Assembly (NCBI RefSeq): GCF_018066915.1 | Contig: NZ_JAGPVV010000356.1 | Location: forward strand, 1-49,538 | Direction: 5' to 3' | DNA from: Roseovarius sp. | Lineage (GTDB): Bacteria > Pseudomonadota > Alphaproteobacteria > Rhodobacterales > Rhodobacteraceae | Length of the DNA stretch: 49,538 nucleotides | Part shown: positions 26,997 through 35,524 of the stretch, piece by piece | How the letters are laid out: the number at the start of each line of letters is the position of its first letter | Numbering within the stretch: position 1 is the first letter of the stretch | Notes under the pieces: model-generated | What the model saw: only the letters and a program-made list of their open reading frames with translations | What the model was told of the DNA's origin: nothing | The model's database searches: none | Translations under genes and position numbers: made by a program

Positions 26997-28616
26997 TCAG
27001 GCCTCGGCCTCCTCGTCATCGCCGTCGAGATCGGCTTCGTCGGCATCGCCTTCGAGTTCGGTCGGATCGACCCAGCCCAGCATCACGCGGGCGGTCATCA
27101 CCATATTCTGCGCCTCTTCCAGCGAGACGTCAAATTTCTCCAGAATACCCTCGTCCTTGACGCGCTCGCCCTTGACCGTGGTCCAGCCACCGGCCAGTTC
27201 CCAATCGGCGCAGGTCGCGAAATCCTCGAGCGATTTCACATCGTCCTCGGCCAGAGCCAACACCATCTGCGGTGTCAGACCTTCAAAGGCGATCAGACTG
27301 TCCTCGACCCCCAATTCGCGGGCCTTGTCCAGAGCCGCCTTGGCCTGCGCCTCGATCACGTCACGGGCGCGCGCCTGAAGTTCTGCGGCGGTATCCTCAT
27401 CGACACCGTCGATCACGAGCAGTTCGTCAAGATCGACATAGGCCACCTCTTCAAGGTTGGTGAACCCCTCCGAGACCAGCAGTTGCGCAAAGAATTCATC
27501 GAGATCAAGCGCATCGACAAAGAGCTTGGTGCGCTCTTCGAATTCCTTCTGGCGGCGTTCGCTATCCTCGGCTTCGGTCATTATGTCGATATCAAGCCCG
27601 GTCAACTGGCTGGCCAGACGCACGTTCTGGCCACGACGACCGATGGCAAGGCTCAGCTGCTCTTCCGGCACCACAACCTCGATGCGCTGTGCATCCTCGT
27701 CGATCACCACCTTGCTGACCTCGGCAGGCTGGAGCGCGTTGACGAGGAAGGTTGCCTGATCCTCGTTCCACGGGATGATGTCGATCTTTTCGCCCTGAAG
27801 CTCGTTCACAACCGCCTGAACCCGGCTGCCGCGCATACCGACGCAGGCGCCGACGGGATCGATCGAATTGTCATAGCTGATCACGGCAATCTTGGCCCGG
27901 CTGCCGGGATCACGCGCCACGGCCTTGATCTCGATGATGCCGTCGTAAATCTCGGGCACTTCCATCTTGAAGAGTTCCGCCATGAACTGCGGATCGGTGC
28001 GGCTGAGGAAGATCTGCGGTCCGCGCTGTTCGCGGCGCACGTCCTTGATATAGCAGCGCACGCGGTCGTTGGGCCGATAGGCCTCGCGCCCGATCTTTTC
28101 ATTCCGGCGCAGGATCGCTTCGCCCCGGCCCACATCGACGATGACGTTGCCATATTCCTCGCGCTTGACCACACCGTTGATGATCGTGCCCACGCGGTCC
28201 TTGAATTCTTCGTATTGGCGATCACGCTCGGCTTCGCGCACCTTTTGCAGGATGACCTGTTTGGCGCTCTGCGCGGCGATGCGGCCCATCTCAACAGGCG
28301 GCACTTCTTCGACATAGGTGTCGCCGACCTTGGGGTCGTCCAGATATTGCTTGGCCTGCGCGACCGTCATTTCGGCCTGATAGTTTTCCACCGCGTCATC
28401 CTCGACCACAGTGCGCACGCGGGTAAACTTGGCACGGCCCGTCTTGCGGTCGATATTCACGCGAATATCCATCTCGCTGCCGTAGCGGCTCTTGGCGGCG
28501 CGGGCGAGGCTTTCTTCCATCGCTTCGACCACCAGTGCCGGGTCGATCATCTTTTCGCGCGCGACCGCTTCTGCGGTCTGCAACAGCTCCAGCTGGTTGG
28601 CGGATGTGATTGCCAT
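26997..28616 (-). CDS. nusA: Transcription termination/antitermination factor NusA
   Basis: 539 aa. The N-terminal RNA-polymerase-binding domain begins AITSANQLELLQTAEAVARE. S1 (about 130-200) and two KH domains follow (GACVGMRGSRVQAVVNEL, then LAIGRRGQNVRLASQLTG). C-terminal helix-hairpin-helix repeats (about 350-480) lead to an acidic tail rich in Asp and Glu. The ATG at 28616 is used; the 15-residue extension is not conserved. The rimP stop lies 4 bp upstream. NusA slows polymerase and strengthens intrinsic termination, relevant to the terminator in this operon's own leader. Confidence 0.98.
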   Translation of the reverse strand: MAITSANQLELLQTAEAVAREKMIDPALVVEAMEESLARAAKSRYGSEMDIRVNIDRKTGRAKFTRVRTVVEDDAVENYQAEMTVAQAKQYLDDPKVGDTYVEEVPPVEMGRIAAQSAKQVILQKVREAERDRQYEEFKDRVGTIINGVVKREEYGNVIVDVGRGEAILRRNEKIGREAYRPNDRVRCYIKDVRREQRGPQIFLSRTDPQFMAELFKMEVPEIYDGIIEIKAVARDPGSRAKIAVISYDNSIDPVGACVGMRGSRVQAVVNELQGEKIDIIPWNEDQATFLVNALQPAEVSKVVIDEDAQRIEVVVPEEQLSLAIGRRGQNVRLASQLTGLDIDIMTEAEDSERRQKEFEERTKLFVDALDLDEFFAQLLVSEGFTNLEEVAYVDLDELLVIDGVDEDTAAELQARARDVIEAQAKAALDKARELGVEDSLIAFEGLTPQMVLALAEDDVKSLEDFATCADWELAGGWTTVKGERVKDEGILEKFDVSLEEAQNMVMTARVMLGWVDPTELEGDADEADLDGDDEEAEA

Positions 28617-28620
28617 GGTG

Positions 28621-29196
28621 TCAGTCCTCCTCAGAACCGTTCTCGGTTTCGATCTCGTCAAATTGCTCTTCGTTGATCACGCCCGCCGCCTTGCGCTGGC
28701 GCAGCATTTCCTTGATCAACTCATCCGTCAGAACCAGCTTGGCATCGGACAGCCAGTCGAATTCCAGTCCGATCGTGCCTTCCTCGACATTGATCAGCAC
28801 CTCGGTGCCCTCGACGCCCGCCAGCACGCCCTTGAAGCGGCGGCGTCCATCGATCAACTCGCTCGTCTCGATCTTGGCCTCGTACCCCTCGAACATCTCA
28901 AAGTCCTTGAGCCGTGTCAGGGGCCGGTCAATACCGGGGCTCGACACTTCGAGCGTGTAGGCTTCGGTCAGAGGGTCCTCGACATCCAGAACCGCGCTGA
29001 CCGCCGTGCTGATCGCGGCGCAATCATCCACCTCGATCCCGCCTTCGGGCTTGTCCGCCATGATCTGGAGGGTGTGATACTGTCCGCCCATGAGCCGGAC
29101 GCGCACCAGTTCATAGCCCAGATCCTCGATCACGGGGGTAATGATCTCGGCCAGTCTGCGATCAATCGCTGCCTTTGCAATCAAGTCGTTCGTCAT
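28621..29196 (-). CDS. rimP: Ribosome maturation factor RimP
   Basis: 191 aa. RimP helps assemble the 30S subunit. The N-terminal alpha/beta domain has [20 protein letters not shown] and the family motif [14 protein letters not shown] (about 100-113), followed by the Sm-like C-terminal domain. The ATG at 29196 is preceded by a weak ribosome site (TTGGGAACC) that lies directly after a leader terminator. It is the first gene of the rimP-nusA-ylxR-infB operon. Confidence 0.97.
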   Translation of the reverse strand: MTNDLIAKAAIDRRLAEIITPVIEDLGYELVRVRLMGGQYHTLQIMADKPEGGIEVDDCAAISTAVSAVLDVEDPLTEAYTLEVSSPGIDRPLTRLKDFEMFEGYEAKIETSELIDGRRRFKGVLAGVEGTEVLINVEEGTIGLEFDWLSDAKLVLTDELIKEMLRQRKAAGVINEEQFDEIETENGSEED

Positions 29197-29209
29197 GGTT
29201 CCCAAGCAC

Positions 29210-29233
29210 AAAAAAACGGGCGCGCGGCCCGTT
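29210..29233 (-). terminator. Leader terminator (probable attenuator) before rimP
   Basis: Minus strand: AACGGGC, loop CGCGC, GCCCGTT, then a run of seven T (29210-29216, overlapping the stem base). It sits 14 bp before the rimP start and about 46 bp after the predicted transcription start, so any transcript from the predicted promoter must pass it. It could instead terminate the upstream P1 peptidase gene, but the promoter lies between the two. Confidence 0.85.
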
Positions 29234-29278
29234 ACACTCTCCGGTGGTGCATTCGAGTGGACCCGAAAGCGCCGCTGT

Positions 29279-29314
29279 TGAGGGGCATATACGCCCCTCT
29301 CCCTGAGTCTGCAA
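29279..29314 (-). promoter_or_regulatory. Predicted promoter of the rimP-nusA-ylxR-infB operon
   Basis: Minus strand TTGCAG (29309-29314), 17-bp spacer, TATATG (29286-29291). The -10 lies inside a perfect GAGGGGC-GTATAT-GCCCCTC palindrome (29279-29298). The start would be near 29279. The same TTGCAG-N17-TATAT arrangement precedes dnaK. Confidence 0.6.
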
Positions 29315-29326
29315 GGGGATTCCACG

Positions 29327-30319
29327 TCAGCCGAATCTGTCCTGCCAAGCGGGCAAGGTATCACCCGCGACTGACCGTGCCGCGTAAACCGCCCGCGCAA
29401 CTGCGCGCGCCATGACGCAGGCCGCCGCATGGCCCAGCATCACCTGTGCGGCCAGATCGGGCGCGGCGCGCGCAGCGGTGGAGGCGGCAAAGATCAGATC
29501 CCCATCCATCAGGGTATGCGAGGGCACGAGGGCACGGGCAAACCCGTCCTGCGCTGCCGTGGCCAGCCGCGTGCATTGCGCCTGCGTGAGCGCCGCATCG
29601 GTGGCGACAATGCCAATCGTGGTATTGCCATGCTGCGCCAGCTTGGTCGGGGCCAAGAGCGGATCGGGATAGGACCGTGCTACACAGCGCCCGCCAAATT
29701 CGGCGTTCCGCTCGAACGGGGCGGCCCAGAACTCTGGCCCCTCGCCCACCGTGGCCGAGCCAAGCGCATTGACCGCCACCAACGCCCCCACCGTCAAGCC
29801 CCCCGGCAAGAGGGCCGAGGCCGACCCGATGCCGCCGCGCAGATTGGCCGTGGTCGCGCCCGTCCCGGCCCCGACGCTGCCAATCTCGAAATCCTCTGAT
29901 GCTGCGTTCAGCGCCGCAAGGCCAAGCGCCTTGTATGGGTTCTCGCGCCACGCCTTGTCGCCGCCATTCAAGAGATCAAAGAGAATCGCCCCCGGCACAA
30001 TCGGCACCCGCACATCGCCTACGACAAAACCGCGCCCCATGTCGCGCAGCCCATCCGCCACCCCCGACGCGGCATCAAGGCCAAAGGCCGAGCCACCCGA
30101 CAGAACAAGCGCATCGACCTGTTCGACCACGCGGTCAGGGCTGAGCAAATCCGTCTCGCGCGTGCCGGGTGCGCCGCCCATCACATGCACACCTGCGGTG
30201 AAGGGCAGATCGCCCACCAGCACCGTCACGCCCGAGCGCAGGCGCGGGTCCTGTGCATGGCCCACGCGTAGCCCCGCCACATCGGTGATCAGATTTCGTG
30301 CGGTGAATTTCGTCCCCAT
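29327..30319 (-). CDS. P1/S58-family peptidase (DmpA/BapA-like)
   Basis: 330 aa. N-terminal nucleophile family; known members include L-aminopeptidase D-esterase DmpA and beta-aminopeptidases, which cut themselves to expose a catalytic Ser or Thr. The N-terminus [21 protein letters not shown] and the segments [27 protein letters not shown] and [20 protein letters not shown] are typical. The C-terminal [19 protein letters not shown] also fits. I cannot point to the nucleophile with certainty. It is divergent from a creatinase, so a shared role in amino or guanidino compound breakdown is plausible, but unproven. Confidence 0.85.
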   Translation of the reverse strand: MGTKFTARNLITDVAGLRVGHAQDPRLRSGVTVLVGDLPFTAGVHVMGGAPGTRETDLLSPDRVVEQVDALVLSGGSAFGLDAASGVADGLRDMGRGFVVGDVRVPIVPGAILFDLLNGGDKAWRENPYKALGLAALNAASEDFEIGSVGAGTGATTANLRGGIGSASALLPGGLTVGALVAVNALGSATVGEGPEFWAAPFERNAEFGGRCVARSYPDPLLAPTKLAQHGNTTIGIVATDAALTQAQCTRLATAAQDGFARALVPSHTLMDGDLIFAASTAARAAPDLAAQVMLGHAAACVMARAVARAVYAARSVAGDTLPAWQDRFG

Positions 30320-30340
30320 GCCGCAATCCCTCTATCCTTG

Positions 30341-30409
30341 TCGCAAACCCGCTTGCGAGACTTGCCCCAATCGGCAAAAACGCCTCAGGCTCGGGCGATG
30401 GCGTCGCCC
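30341..30409. promoter_or_regulatory. Cluster of small dyads between the P1 peptidase and creatinase genes
   Basis: Three perfect inverted repeats lie in this 150-bp divergent gap: TCGCAA-N6-TTGCGA (30341-30358), TTGCC-N6-GGCAA (30362-30377) and GGGCGA-N5-TCGCCC (30393-30409). The first two share TTGC-type half-sites and could be operator sites for one regulator controlling both genes. Confidence 0.4.
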
Positions 30410-30469
30410 CATAACGGCCTTTCCCCACAGTCCTGAACGCCGGGACCTTCTTTTGCAAGGAGGGTCACT

Positions 30470-31678
30470 ATGACTGCACGTCCTGAATTCTATCGTTTCC
30501 ACAATGGTGAAAAGGCCCCGCTGCCCTTTGCCGTGTCCGAATATGAGGCCCGGCTTGCCGGTCTGCGCGCCATCATGGCCGAGAATGGCACCACCGCCGT
30601 GGTTCTGACCTCGATGCACAACATCGCCTATTACTCGGGCTTCCTCTACTGCTCCTTTGGCCGCCCTTACGGCCTTGTCGTCACCGACAGTGCCTGCGTG
30701 ACGATTTCGGCGGGCATCGACGCCGGTCAACCCTGGCGCCGCTCGTTTTGCGACAACATCACCTATACCGACTGGCAGCGCGACAATTTCTGGCGCGCGA
30801 TCCTGTCGGTCACGGGTGAGGGGCGTGTGGTGGGCTACGAGGGCGATCACCTCACCCTGCAAAACCGCGACAAGCTGGAGAATTTCCTCAAGCCCGCTGC
30901 AATGGTCGACATTGCCCCTGCCACGATGCGTCAGCGCATGAAGAAATCGGCGGCGGAAATCATGCTCATCCGGTCCTGTGCGCAGGTGGCGGACGTGGGC
31001 GGCTACGCCATCCGCGATGCGGTCAAGGTCGGCACGCGCGAGATTGACGTGGCCATGGCGGGCCGTGACGCGATGGAGGCCGAGATTGCCAAGCGCTTCC
31101 CCGACGCAGAATATCGCGATAGCTGGGTCTGGTTCCAGTCTGGTATCAACACCGACGGCGCGCATAATCCCGTGACCGCCCGCGCGATTGAACGCGGCGA
31201 TATCCTGTCACTTAACACCTTTCCGATGGTCTCAGGCTATTACGTGGCGCTGGAGCGCACGATGTTCGCAGGCGAGGTGGACGATGCCAGCCTCAAAATC
31301 TGGGAGGCCAACGTCGCCGCGCATGAATATGGCATGTCGCTGCTGAAACCCGGCGTGAGCTGTGCCGAGGTCACGCACAAGATCAACACCTTTTTCGAAG
31401 AGCGCCAATTGCTGCAATACCGCACCTTTGGCTATGGTCACAGCTTTGGCATTCTCAGCCATTATTATGGCCGCGAAGCAGGTCTGGAACTGCGCGAGGA
31501 TATCGACACGGTGCTGGAACCGGGCATGGTCATCTCGATGGAGCCGATGCTGACGCTGGCGGCTGATAAACCCGGCGCGGGCGGCTACCGCGAGCATGAC
31601 ATTCTCGTGATCACCGAAGATGGCAACGAGAATATCACGGGCTACCCCTATGGGCCCGCGTTCAACGTGGTTGGCTAA
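30470..31678 (+). CDS. Creatinase (creatine amidinohydrolase)
   Basis: 402 aa. It hydrolyses creatine to sarcosine and urea. Similarity to the Pseudomonas creatinase I remember runs along the whole chain, including FLYCSFGRPY, ISAGIDAGQPWRRSF, YTDWQRDN, WFQSGINTDGAHNPVT, LQYRTFGYGHSFG and the block after LSHYYGREAGLELREDID. The catalytic histidine H232, in TDGAHNP, falls at the same number as in the Pseudomonas enzyme. The pita-bread fold lacks the metal ligands of true M24 aminopeptidases. AAGGAGGGTCACT precedes the ATG. No sarcosine oxidase or urease genes are in the window. Confidence 0.93.
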   Translation: MTARPEFYRFHNGEKAPLPFAVSEYEARLAGLRAIMAENGTTAVVLTSMHNIAYYSGFLYCSFGRPYGLVVTDSACVTISAGIDAGQPWRRSFCDNITYTDWQRDNFWRAILSVTGEGRVVGYEGDHLTLQNRDKLENFLKPAAMVDIAPATMRQRMKKSAAEIMLIRSCAQVADVGGYAIRDAVKVGTREIDVAMAGRDAMEAEIAKRFPDAEYRDSWVWFQSGINTDGAHNPVTARAIERGDILSLNTFPMVSGYYVALERTMFAGEVDDASLKIWEANVAAHEYGMSLLKPGVSCAEVTHKINTFFEERQLLQYRTFGYGHSFGILSHYYGREAGLELREDIDTVLEPGMVISMEPMLTLAADKPGAGGYREHDILVITEDGNENITGYPYGPAFNVVG

Positions 31679-31690
31679 TCGAAACCGATG

Positions 31691-31710
31691 CGGCGGGGTT
31701 TACCCCGCCG
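31691..31710. terminator. Convergent hairpin spanning the BLUF gene's stop codon
   Basis: CGGCGGGG-TTTA-CCCCGCCG, an 8-bp perfect stem between the creatinase stop and the end of the BLUF gene. It has no T-run in either direction, so it may be a 3'-end stabiliser instead of an intrinsic terminator. Confidence 0.5.
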
Positions 31711-32113
31711 TATCACAGCGCGTTGCAGCCAGACGCTGAAAGAACCTCAACGCCTCTTGCCCGGCAGAGAACCGCTCCAACGCGCCGCCGCGCACCTCGG
31801 CGATGCTCCAGACCCAGCTTTGCGCCGGATCGTCGAGCATCGACCACTCGGGGAACATCCGCTCGTCCACTTCGCGGTGCATCAGGCGCACCGGATTGAC
31901 ATGGCGGTCGTCCTGAAGAATCCGGTCATAGGTGGCCTCGACCTTGGGTTTTGGGCCTTCCAGCAATTGAAGATACATATCCCCGCGCACGATCAGCGCG
32001 CCGGTGACGTCGTCGCGGGCGTTGTAGCGCCGTGCGTCCATCAGGATGCCCGCCAGCATTGCATCGTCAAAGCCAAAGGGCTGAGAGGCATAGATCAACT
32101 GTGTCAGCGGCAT
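31700..32113 (-). CDS. Single-domain BLUF blue-light photoreceptor
   Basis: 137 aa, made of a BLUF domain and a short C-terminal helix cap. FAD-pocket residues are visible: Y8 in TQLIYASQ, N31 in RRYNARDDVTG, Q49 in YLQLLEG, and W90 and M92 in EWSM. The Y-Q pair shifts hydrogen bonding after blue light. No output domain is attached, so the signal is probably passed by contact with a partner, as for small BLUF proteins of Rhodobacter. The ATG at 32113 has GAGGAG 8 bp upstream. The upstream in-frame extension is not conserved. It is convergent with the creatinase gene. Confidence 0.93.
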   Translation of the reverse strand: MPLTQLIYASQPFGFDDAMLAGILMDARRYNARDDVTGALIVRGDMYLQLLEGPKPKVEATYDRILQDDRHVNPVRLMHREVDERMFPEWSMLDDPAQSWVWSIAEVRGGALERFSAGQEALRFFQRLAATRCDTAG

Positions 32114-32626
32114 GGCAAGGCTCCTCAAGCCGAATCTCTGGGCGACGCGGGAGGCGCCGTCGACGGGGTGGATATCTCGGTCTAGGCGCCCCAATCCTTG
32201 CCAAAGAGCCAGGACCGGCGCACAACCATTGATCAACAGCAGCACCACGCGTGCCACCCAGATACGTTTCCCCCCGCCTCCGATCAACCCACCCACAGGT
32301 ATACGCGATACGTTAGAATAGCGTTAAACGGCGCTATTGACAGGAGAGAATCGTCTGCTGAGAGACGATGAGCCGCGCGATCGCTGGGCCGGGGACTAGC
32401 GATGCAACAGATGTGACTGCCACTTTATCCCAGCAAAGTCCGCGTGACCTCTCAGTGAGGCGCTCCCTCTCAAAATCGCTAGGCCGCGGCACGGCCCAGC
32501 GATCGCGCGGCGGCGCTACGCGCCTTGTTCCGCGCGAAAGACGTCAAATGTAGGGTGATTGAAGTCCATCATTCGTTTGCGGGTGCCATGCTCTCGCATT
32601 TCCGCACGGTATATATTAATCAAACG
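32114..32626. other. 513-bp non-coding stretch between the BLUF gene and the pheS-coupled ORF
   Basis: No ORF here looks real on either strand. It holds a CtrA-like TTAG-N7-TTAA sequence (32313-32327), a small TCGTCT-N6-AGACGA hairpin (32351-32368), the long inverted repeat at 32372-32511, and an increasingly A+T-rich tail leading to the low-G+C ORF. No tRNA-like clover-leaf was seen. Confidence 0.6.
32372..32511. repeat. 140-bp element bounded by a perfect 20-bp inverted repeat
   Basis: GCCGCGCGATCGCTGGGCCG (32372-32391) is exactly the reverse complement of 32492-32511. A second, nested inverted pair follows inside: CTAGCGAT (32396-32403) with ATCGCTAG (32475-32482). A small CCTC-N5-GAGG hairpin sits in the middle (32448-32460). 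No target duplication or coding sequence is visible. It could be a MITE-like remnant or encode a long structured RNA. Confidence 0.75.
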
Positions 32627-32965
32627 CTACTCCTGATCGCTTCGTTTCCTGAGCCAAACCATTGCTCCAATGATAATGCAGATCGGAAATATAAAAGCTA
32701 AGAAAAACCAAGACGTTATGATCACGAAGATTGAGGCTATTCCATATGTTCCGGCAATGTATCCTCCAGTTCCGGTCAAGATGGCCACACCAGAACTGTG
32801 AGCCACAGCGCTAAATCCAAGAGCCGAGAGTAAGACATTTGCCCCTAAGCCGGCCACTCCAACCCCGGTCGCTGCTCCTGCGAGCCACCGATCCTTAATG
32901 ACATCAGGCAAGTAACCTGCCGATCTAGCCAACAATCCGATTAGTATTGCTTTCAATAAGCTCAC
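32627..32965 (-). CDS. Unrecognised low-G+C membrane protein coupled to pheS
   Basis: 112 aa starting at a GTG whose last two bases begin the pheS TGA (GTGA overlap), so ribosomes finishing pheS could restart here. A basic amphipathic N-terminus ([20 protein letters not shown]) leads to a Gly/Ala/Ser-rich hydrophobic middle (about 30-72; [19 protein letters not shown]), then a strongly hydrophobic double segment (about 78-104, with [20 protein letters not shown]) and a basic end RKRSDQE. My count for 32641-32760 is 47 G/C in 120 bases, about 39%, far below its neighbours. This suggests recent transfer. The family is not recognised. Confidence 0.7.
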   Translation of the reverse strand: MSLLKAILIGLLARSAGYLPDVIKDRWLAGAATGVGVAGLGANVLLSALGFSAVAHSSGVAILTGTGGYIAGTYGIASIFVIITSWFFLAFIFPICIIIGAMVWLRKRSDQE

Positions 32966-34035
32966 CTGCTCAACCCACCATGCAGCGTCGGTTGATCGAG
33001 GCTGGCAAACCCGTAATGCCGCAGCCAACGCAGGTCTGAATCAAAGAACGCCCGCAAATCGGGGATGCCATATTTCAGCATCGCGATCCGGTCGATCCCC
33101 ATGCCAAAGGCAAAGCCCTGCCATTCATTGGGGTCAATATTGCCCGCCTGCAAAACCTTGGGGTGAACCATGCCGGACCCGAGAATTTCAAGCCAATCAT
33201 TGCCCTCGCCCACCTTGAGTGTGCCGCCTTCCCAGGAACAGCGGATATCCACCTCGGCCGATGGCTCGGTGAACGGGAAATGCGACGCGCGAAAGCGCAG
33301 TTCGACATCATCCACCTCAAAGAACGCCTTGACGAATTCTTCCAGCACCCATTTGAGGTTGGCCATGGAAATGGCACGGTCAATCGCAAGCCCCTCGACC
33401 TGATGAAACATCGGCGTGTGGGTCTGATCGTAATCCGCGCGATACACGCGGCCCGGCGCGATGATCCGAATGGGCGCGCCATTGGCCTGCATGCTACGGA
33501 TCTGCACCGGACTGGTATGGGTGCGCAGGACATGCGGCGGGCGCTCGTCCCCCTCCGCCCGATGCGTATAGAACGTGTCCATCTCGGCGCGTGCCGGATG
33601 GTGGCCGGGAATGTTCAGCGCGTCGAAATTGAACCAATCTGATTCGATCTGCGGCCCCTCGGCCACGGCAAAACCCATGTCGGCAAAGATCGCGGTCACT
33701 TCCTCGGTGACTTGGCTGACCGGGTGGATCGTGCCCATCCGCCGCCCCCGTGCAGGCAGCGTCACATCCAGCCACTCGCCGCGCAGCCGCTCGTCCAAGG
33801 CGGCATCGCCAAGCGCCTGTTTCTTGGCGGCAAGCGCGCTGGTGATCTCGTCCTTGAGCGCATTCAGACGCGGCCCGGCCTCTTGCCGCTCTTCCGGGCT
33901 CATCCGGCCCAGTTCGCGCATCGCAAGGCTGATCTCGCCCTTCTTGCCCACGGCCTGCACGCGCAGATCCTCAAGCGTGGCCTCGTCGCCCGCATGGGCA
34001 ATCGCCGTCAGATATTTTTCCCGCAGATCACTCAT
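32962..34035 (-). CDS. pheS: Phenylalanine-tRNA ligase alpha subunit
   Basis: 357 aa. Catalytic subunit of the alpha2-beta2 enzyme that charges tRNA(Phe). The N-terminal coiled coil is followed by class II motifs: motif 1 around [19 protein letters not shown], motif 2 around [13 protein letters not shown] and [20 protein letters not shown], and motif 3 [18 protein letters not shown]. The start at 34035 (MSDLREKYL) fits the family; an ATG at 34044 is also possible. Unusually, pheT is not next: it lies 10 kb away at 44229 on the same strand. Confidence 0.98.
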   Translation of the reverse strand: MSDLREKYLTAIAHAGDEATLEDLRVQAVGKKGEISLAMRELGRMSPEERQEAGPRLNALKDEITSALAAKKQALGDAALDERLRGEWLDVTLPARGRRMGTIHPVSQVTEEVTAIFADMGFAVAEGPQIESDWFNFDALNIPGHHPARAEMDTFYTHRAEGDERPPHVLRTHTSPVQIRSMQANGAPIRIIAPGRVYRADYDQTHTPMFHQVEGLAIDRAISMANLKWVLEEFVKAFFEVDDVELRFRASHFPFTEPSAEVDIRCSWEGGTLKVGEGNDWLEILGSGMVHPKVLQAGNIDPNEWQGFAFGMGIDRIAMLKYGIPDLRAFFDSDLRWLRHYGFASLDQPTLHGGLSR

Positions 34036-34104
34036 TGCTTCCATCCCGCTGGTCTCTCCGGCGAGTTACCGCGCATCGGCGCGGCGTGCAAGCGATTGCA
34101 CCGG

Positions 34105-34569
34105 TCAGGCCCGGTCGATCCGCGCCTGATAGCAATTGTTGCGGGCGGAGCGAACATGGATATAGGCCACATCTTTCTGCTCGAAAACCTGTTCAGCATA
34201 GGCCGTGATCTCGGCCGCCGCCACAACGCGACCGGTGCCGTAAACGATGCGGTCCCGGCTATTATAGCCCTTGAGCAGATAGTCGGGGCTGTCGCGCAAG
34301 ACTTCGGGCATCTCTTTGCCCTCATGCCGCGCGCAGGTATCAGCACAGAGGAAAATCGGCCCGGTTTCCGCATAGGGATGTAGCCCTGCAAAGGGGCGAT
34401 AGGCGAGGATCAGCATCCCCGCCCCCTCGGGTATGAGGCGCAGACAGTGGCGGCACGGATTGCCAGACCCTTGCGCAACATGGTGTTCGGGCGGGGTTCC
34501 ATAGGCATCGGGCGCGCCTGCTTGCAAGGCGCGGACAGTCTCTGTGGGCAAGGCGGTGATGGCGATCAT
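34105..34569 (-). CDS. DUF1203 family protein
   Basis: 154 aa. The PCRHCLRLIPEGAGMLILAY segment, AETGPIFLCADTCARH and the downstream YNSRDRIVYGTG and VRSARNNCYQ match the DUF1203 family, with conserved cysteines that might bind metal. The function is unknown. The ATG at 34569 (MIAITALPTETV) is the family start; the longer frame is not supported. It lies 69 bp upstream of pheS on the same strand. Confidence 0.85.
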   Translation of the reverse strand: MIAITALPTETVRALQAGAPDAYGTPPEHHVAQGSGNPCRHCLRLIPEGAGMLILAYRPFAGLHPYAETGPIFLCADTCARHEGKEMPEVLRDSPDYLLKGYNSRDRIVYGTGRVVAAAEITAYAEQVFEQKDVAYIHVRSARNNCYQARIDRA

Positions 34570-34650
34570 TTTTGGGCCTCCAGTCTGGGTTTCCCCAAAT
34601 CTGCCCCAAGGCCGTGTCATCATACGACCCGCTTCTTGCGCAATCGGCGC

Positions 34651-35445
34651 TCAACCCTTCGGTTTCTTGTCCTGCACATCCCGCAACAGCACCTCAAGCT
34701 GTGTGAGACGCGCCAACACCTCGTCACGGTAATTATCGGTCTTTTCTACATCTTCGGCGTGATGCGCATCCTGCATGGAGTTCACGATCAGACCAACCAG
34801 CAAGTTCACCACCGCAAATGTCGTCACCATGATGAAGGGCACAAAGAAGGCCCAAGCATAAGGAAACTGCTCCATCACCGGGCGCACGATGCCCATCGAC
34901 CATGATTCCAGCGTCATGATCTGAAAGAGCGAATAGGCCGAGCGCCCAAGATCGCCAAACCATTCCGGATAGGCTGCGCCAAAGAGCTTGGTCGCCATCA
35001 CCGACCCGATATAAAACAGCATCCCCATCAGCAGGAATACCGATCCCATGCCGGGCAGAGCCGTCACCAGCCCCTCGACCACGCGGCGCAGCGACGGCGC
35101 GACCGAGACCACGCGCAAAAGCCGCAAGATCCGCAACGCCCGCAGAACCGACAGGCCCTGCGTGGCCGGAATGAGAGAGATGCCCACGATCACGAAATCA
35201 AAGATATTCCAGCCATTTCGGAAAAATCCCCCGATCCCGCGCGCAAAGAGCTTGGCCGCAATCTCGACCACGAAGACCGCAAGACAGAGCTTGTCGAGCA
35301 AAAGGATCAGATCCCCCGCCTGCGCCATGATCGTGTCAGAGGTTTCCATGCCGAGGATCACGGCATTGAACAGGATCACGCCCAGAATGGCGTTCTGAAA
35401 CAAAGATGTATCAAGAAATGCGCCGACGCGGTTGCGAAAATTCAT
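34651..35445 (-). CDS. Voltage-gated sodium channel (NavAb/NaChBac type)
   Basis: 264 aa, one six-helix subunit of a tetrameric channel. S1 to S3 occupy about 16-95. S4 carries gating arginines at three-residue spacing (R102, R105, R108, R111 in SVLRALRILRLLRVV). The pore contains the selectivity filter TLESWSM (178-184), identical to NavAb and diagnostic for Na+. S6 is TTFAVVNLLVGLIVN. A C-terminal coiled coil (about 235-262) assembles the tetramer. Marine alphaproteobacteria use such channels for sodium signalling and motility or pH control. The ATG at 35445 begins the conserved N-terminus. It is followed by DUF1203 and pheS. Confidence 0.95.
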   Translation of the reverse strand: MNFRNRVGAFLDTSLFQNAILGVILFNAVILGMETSDTIMAQAGDLILLLDKLCLAVFVVEIAAKLFARGIGGFFRNGWNIFDFVIVGISLIPATQGLSVLRALRILRLLRVVSVAPSLRRVVEGLVTALPGMGSVFLLMGMLFYIGSVMATKLFGAAYPEWFGDLGRSAYSLFQIMTLESWSMGIVRPVMEQFPYAWAFFVPFIMVTTFAVVNLLVGLIVNSMQDAHHAEDVEKTDNYRDEVLARLTQLEVLLRDVQDKKPKG

Positions 35446-35524
35446 GAGGCTGCCTGCCAAGTCCTGTGTCTGACCAATGTGCCCCATATGGGCGCATCTC
35501 ATCTGCGGCACAAGCGGGGTTCGC

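Noticed and set aside
24709-27378. 889-aa open frame antisense to infB, ylxR and nusA
   Set aside because: A codon-bias shadow: low-complexity, Arg/His/Gly-rich sequence that crosses gene boundaries, with no domain.
32372-32511. Integron attC site
   Set aside because: Size and folding fit, but the GTTRRRY/RYYYAAC core sites and an integrase are missing.
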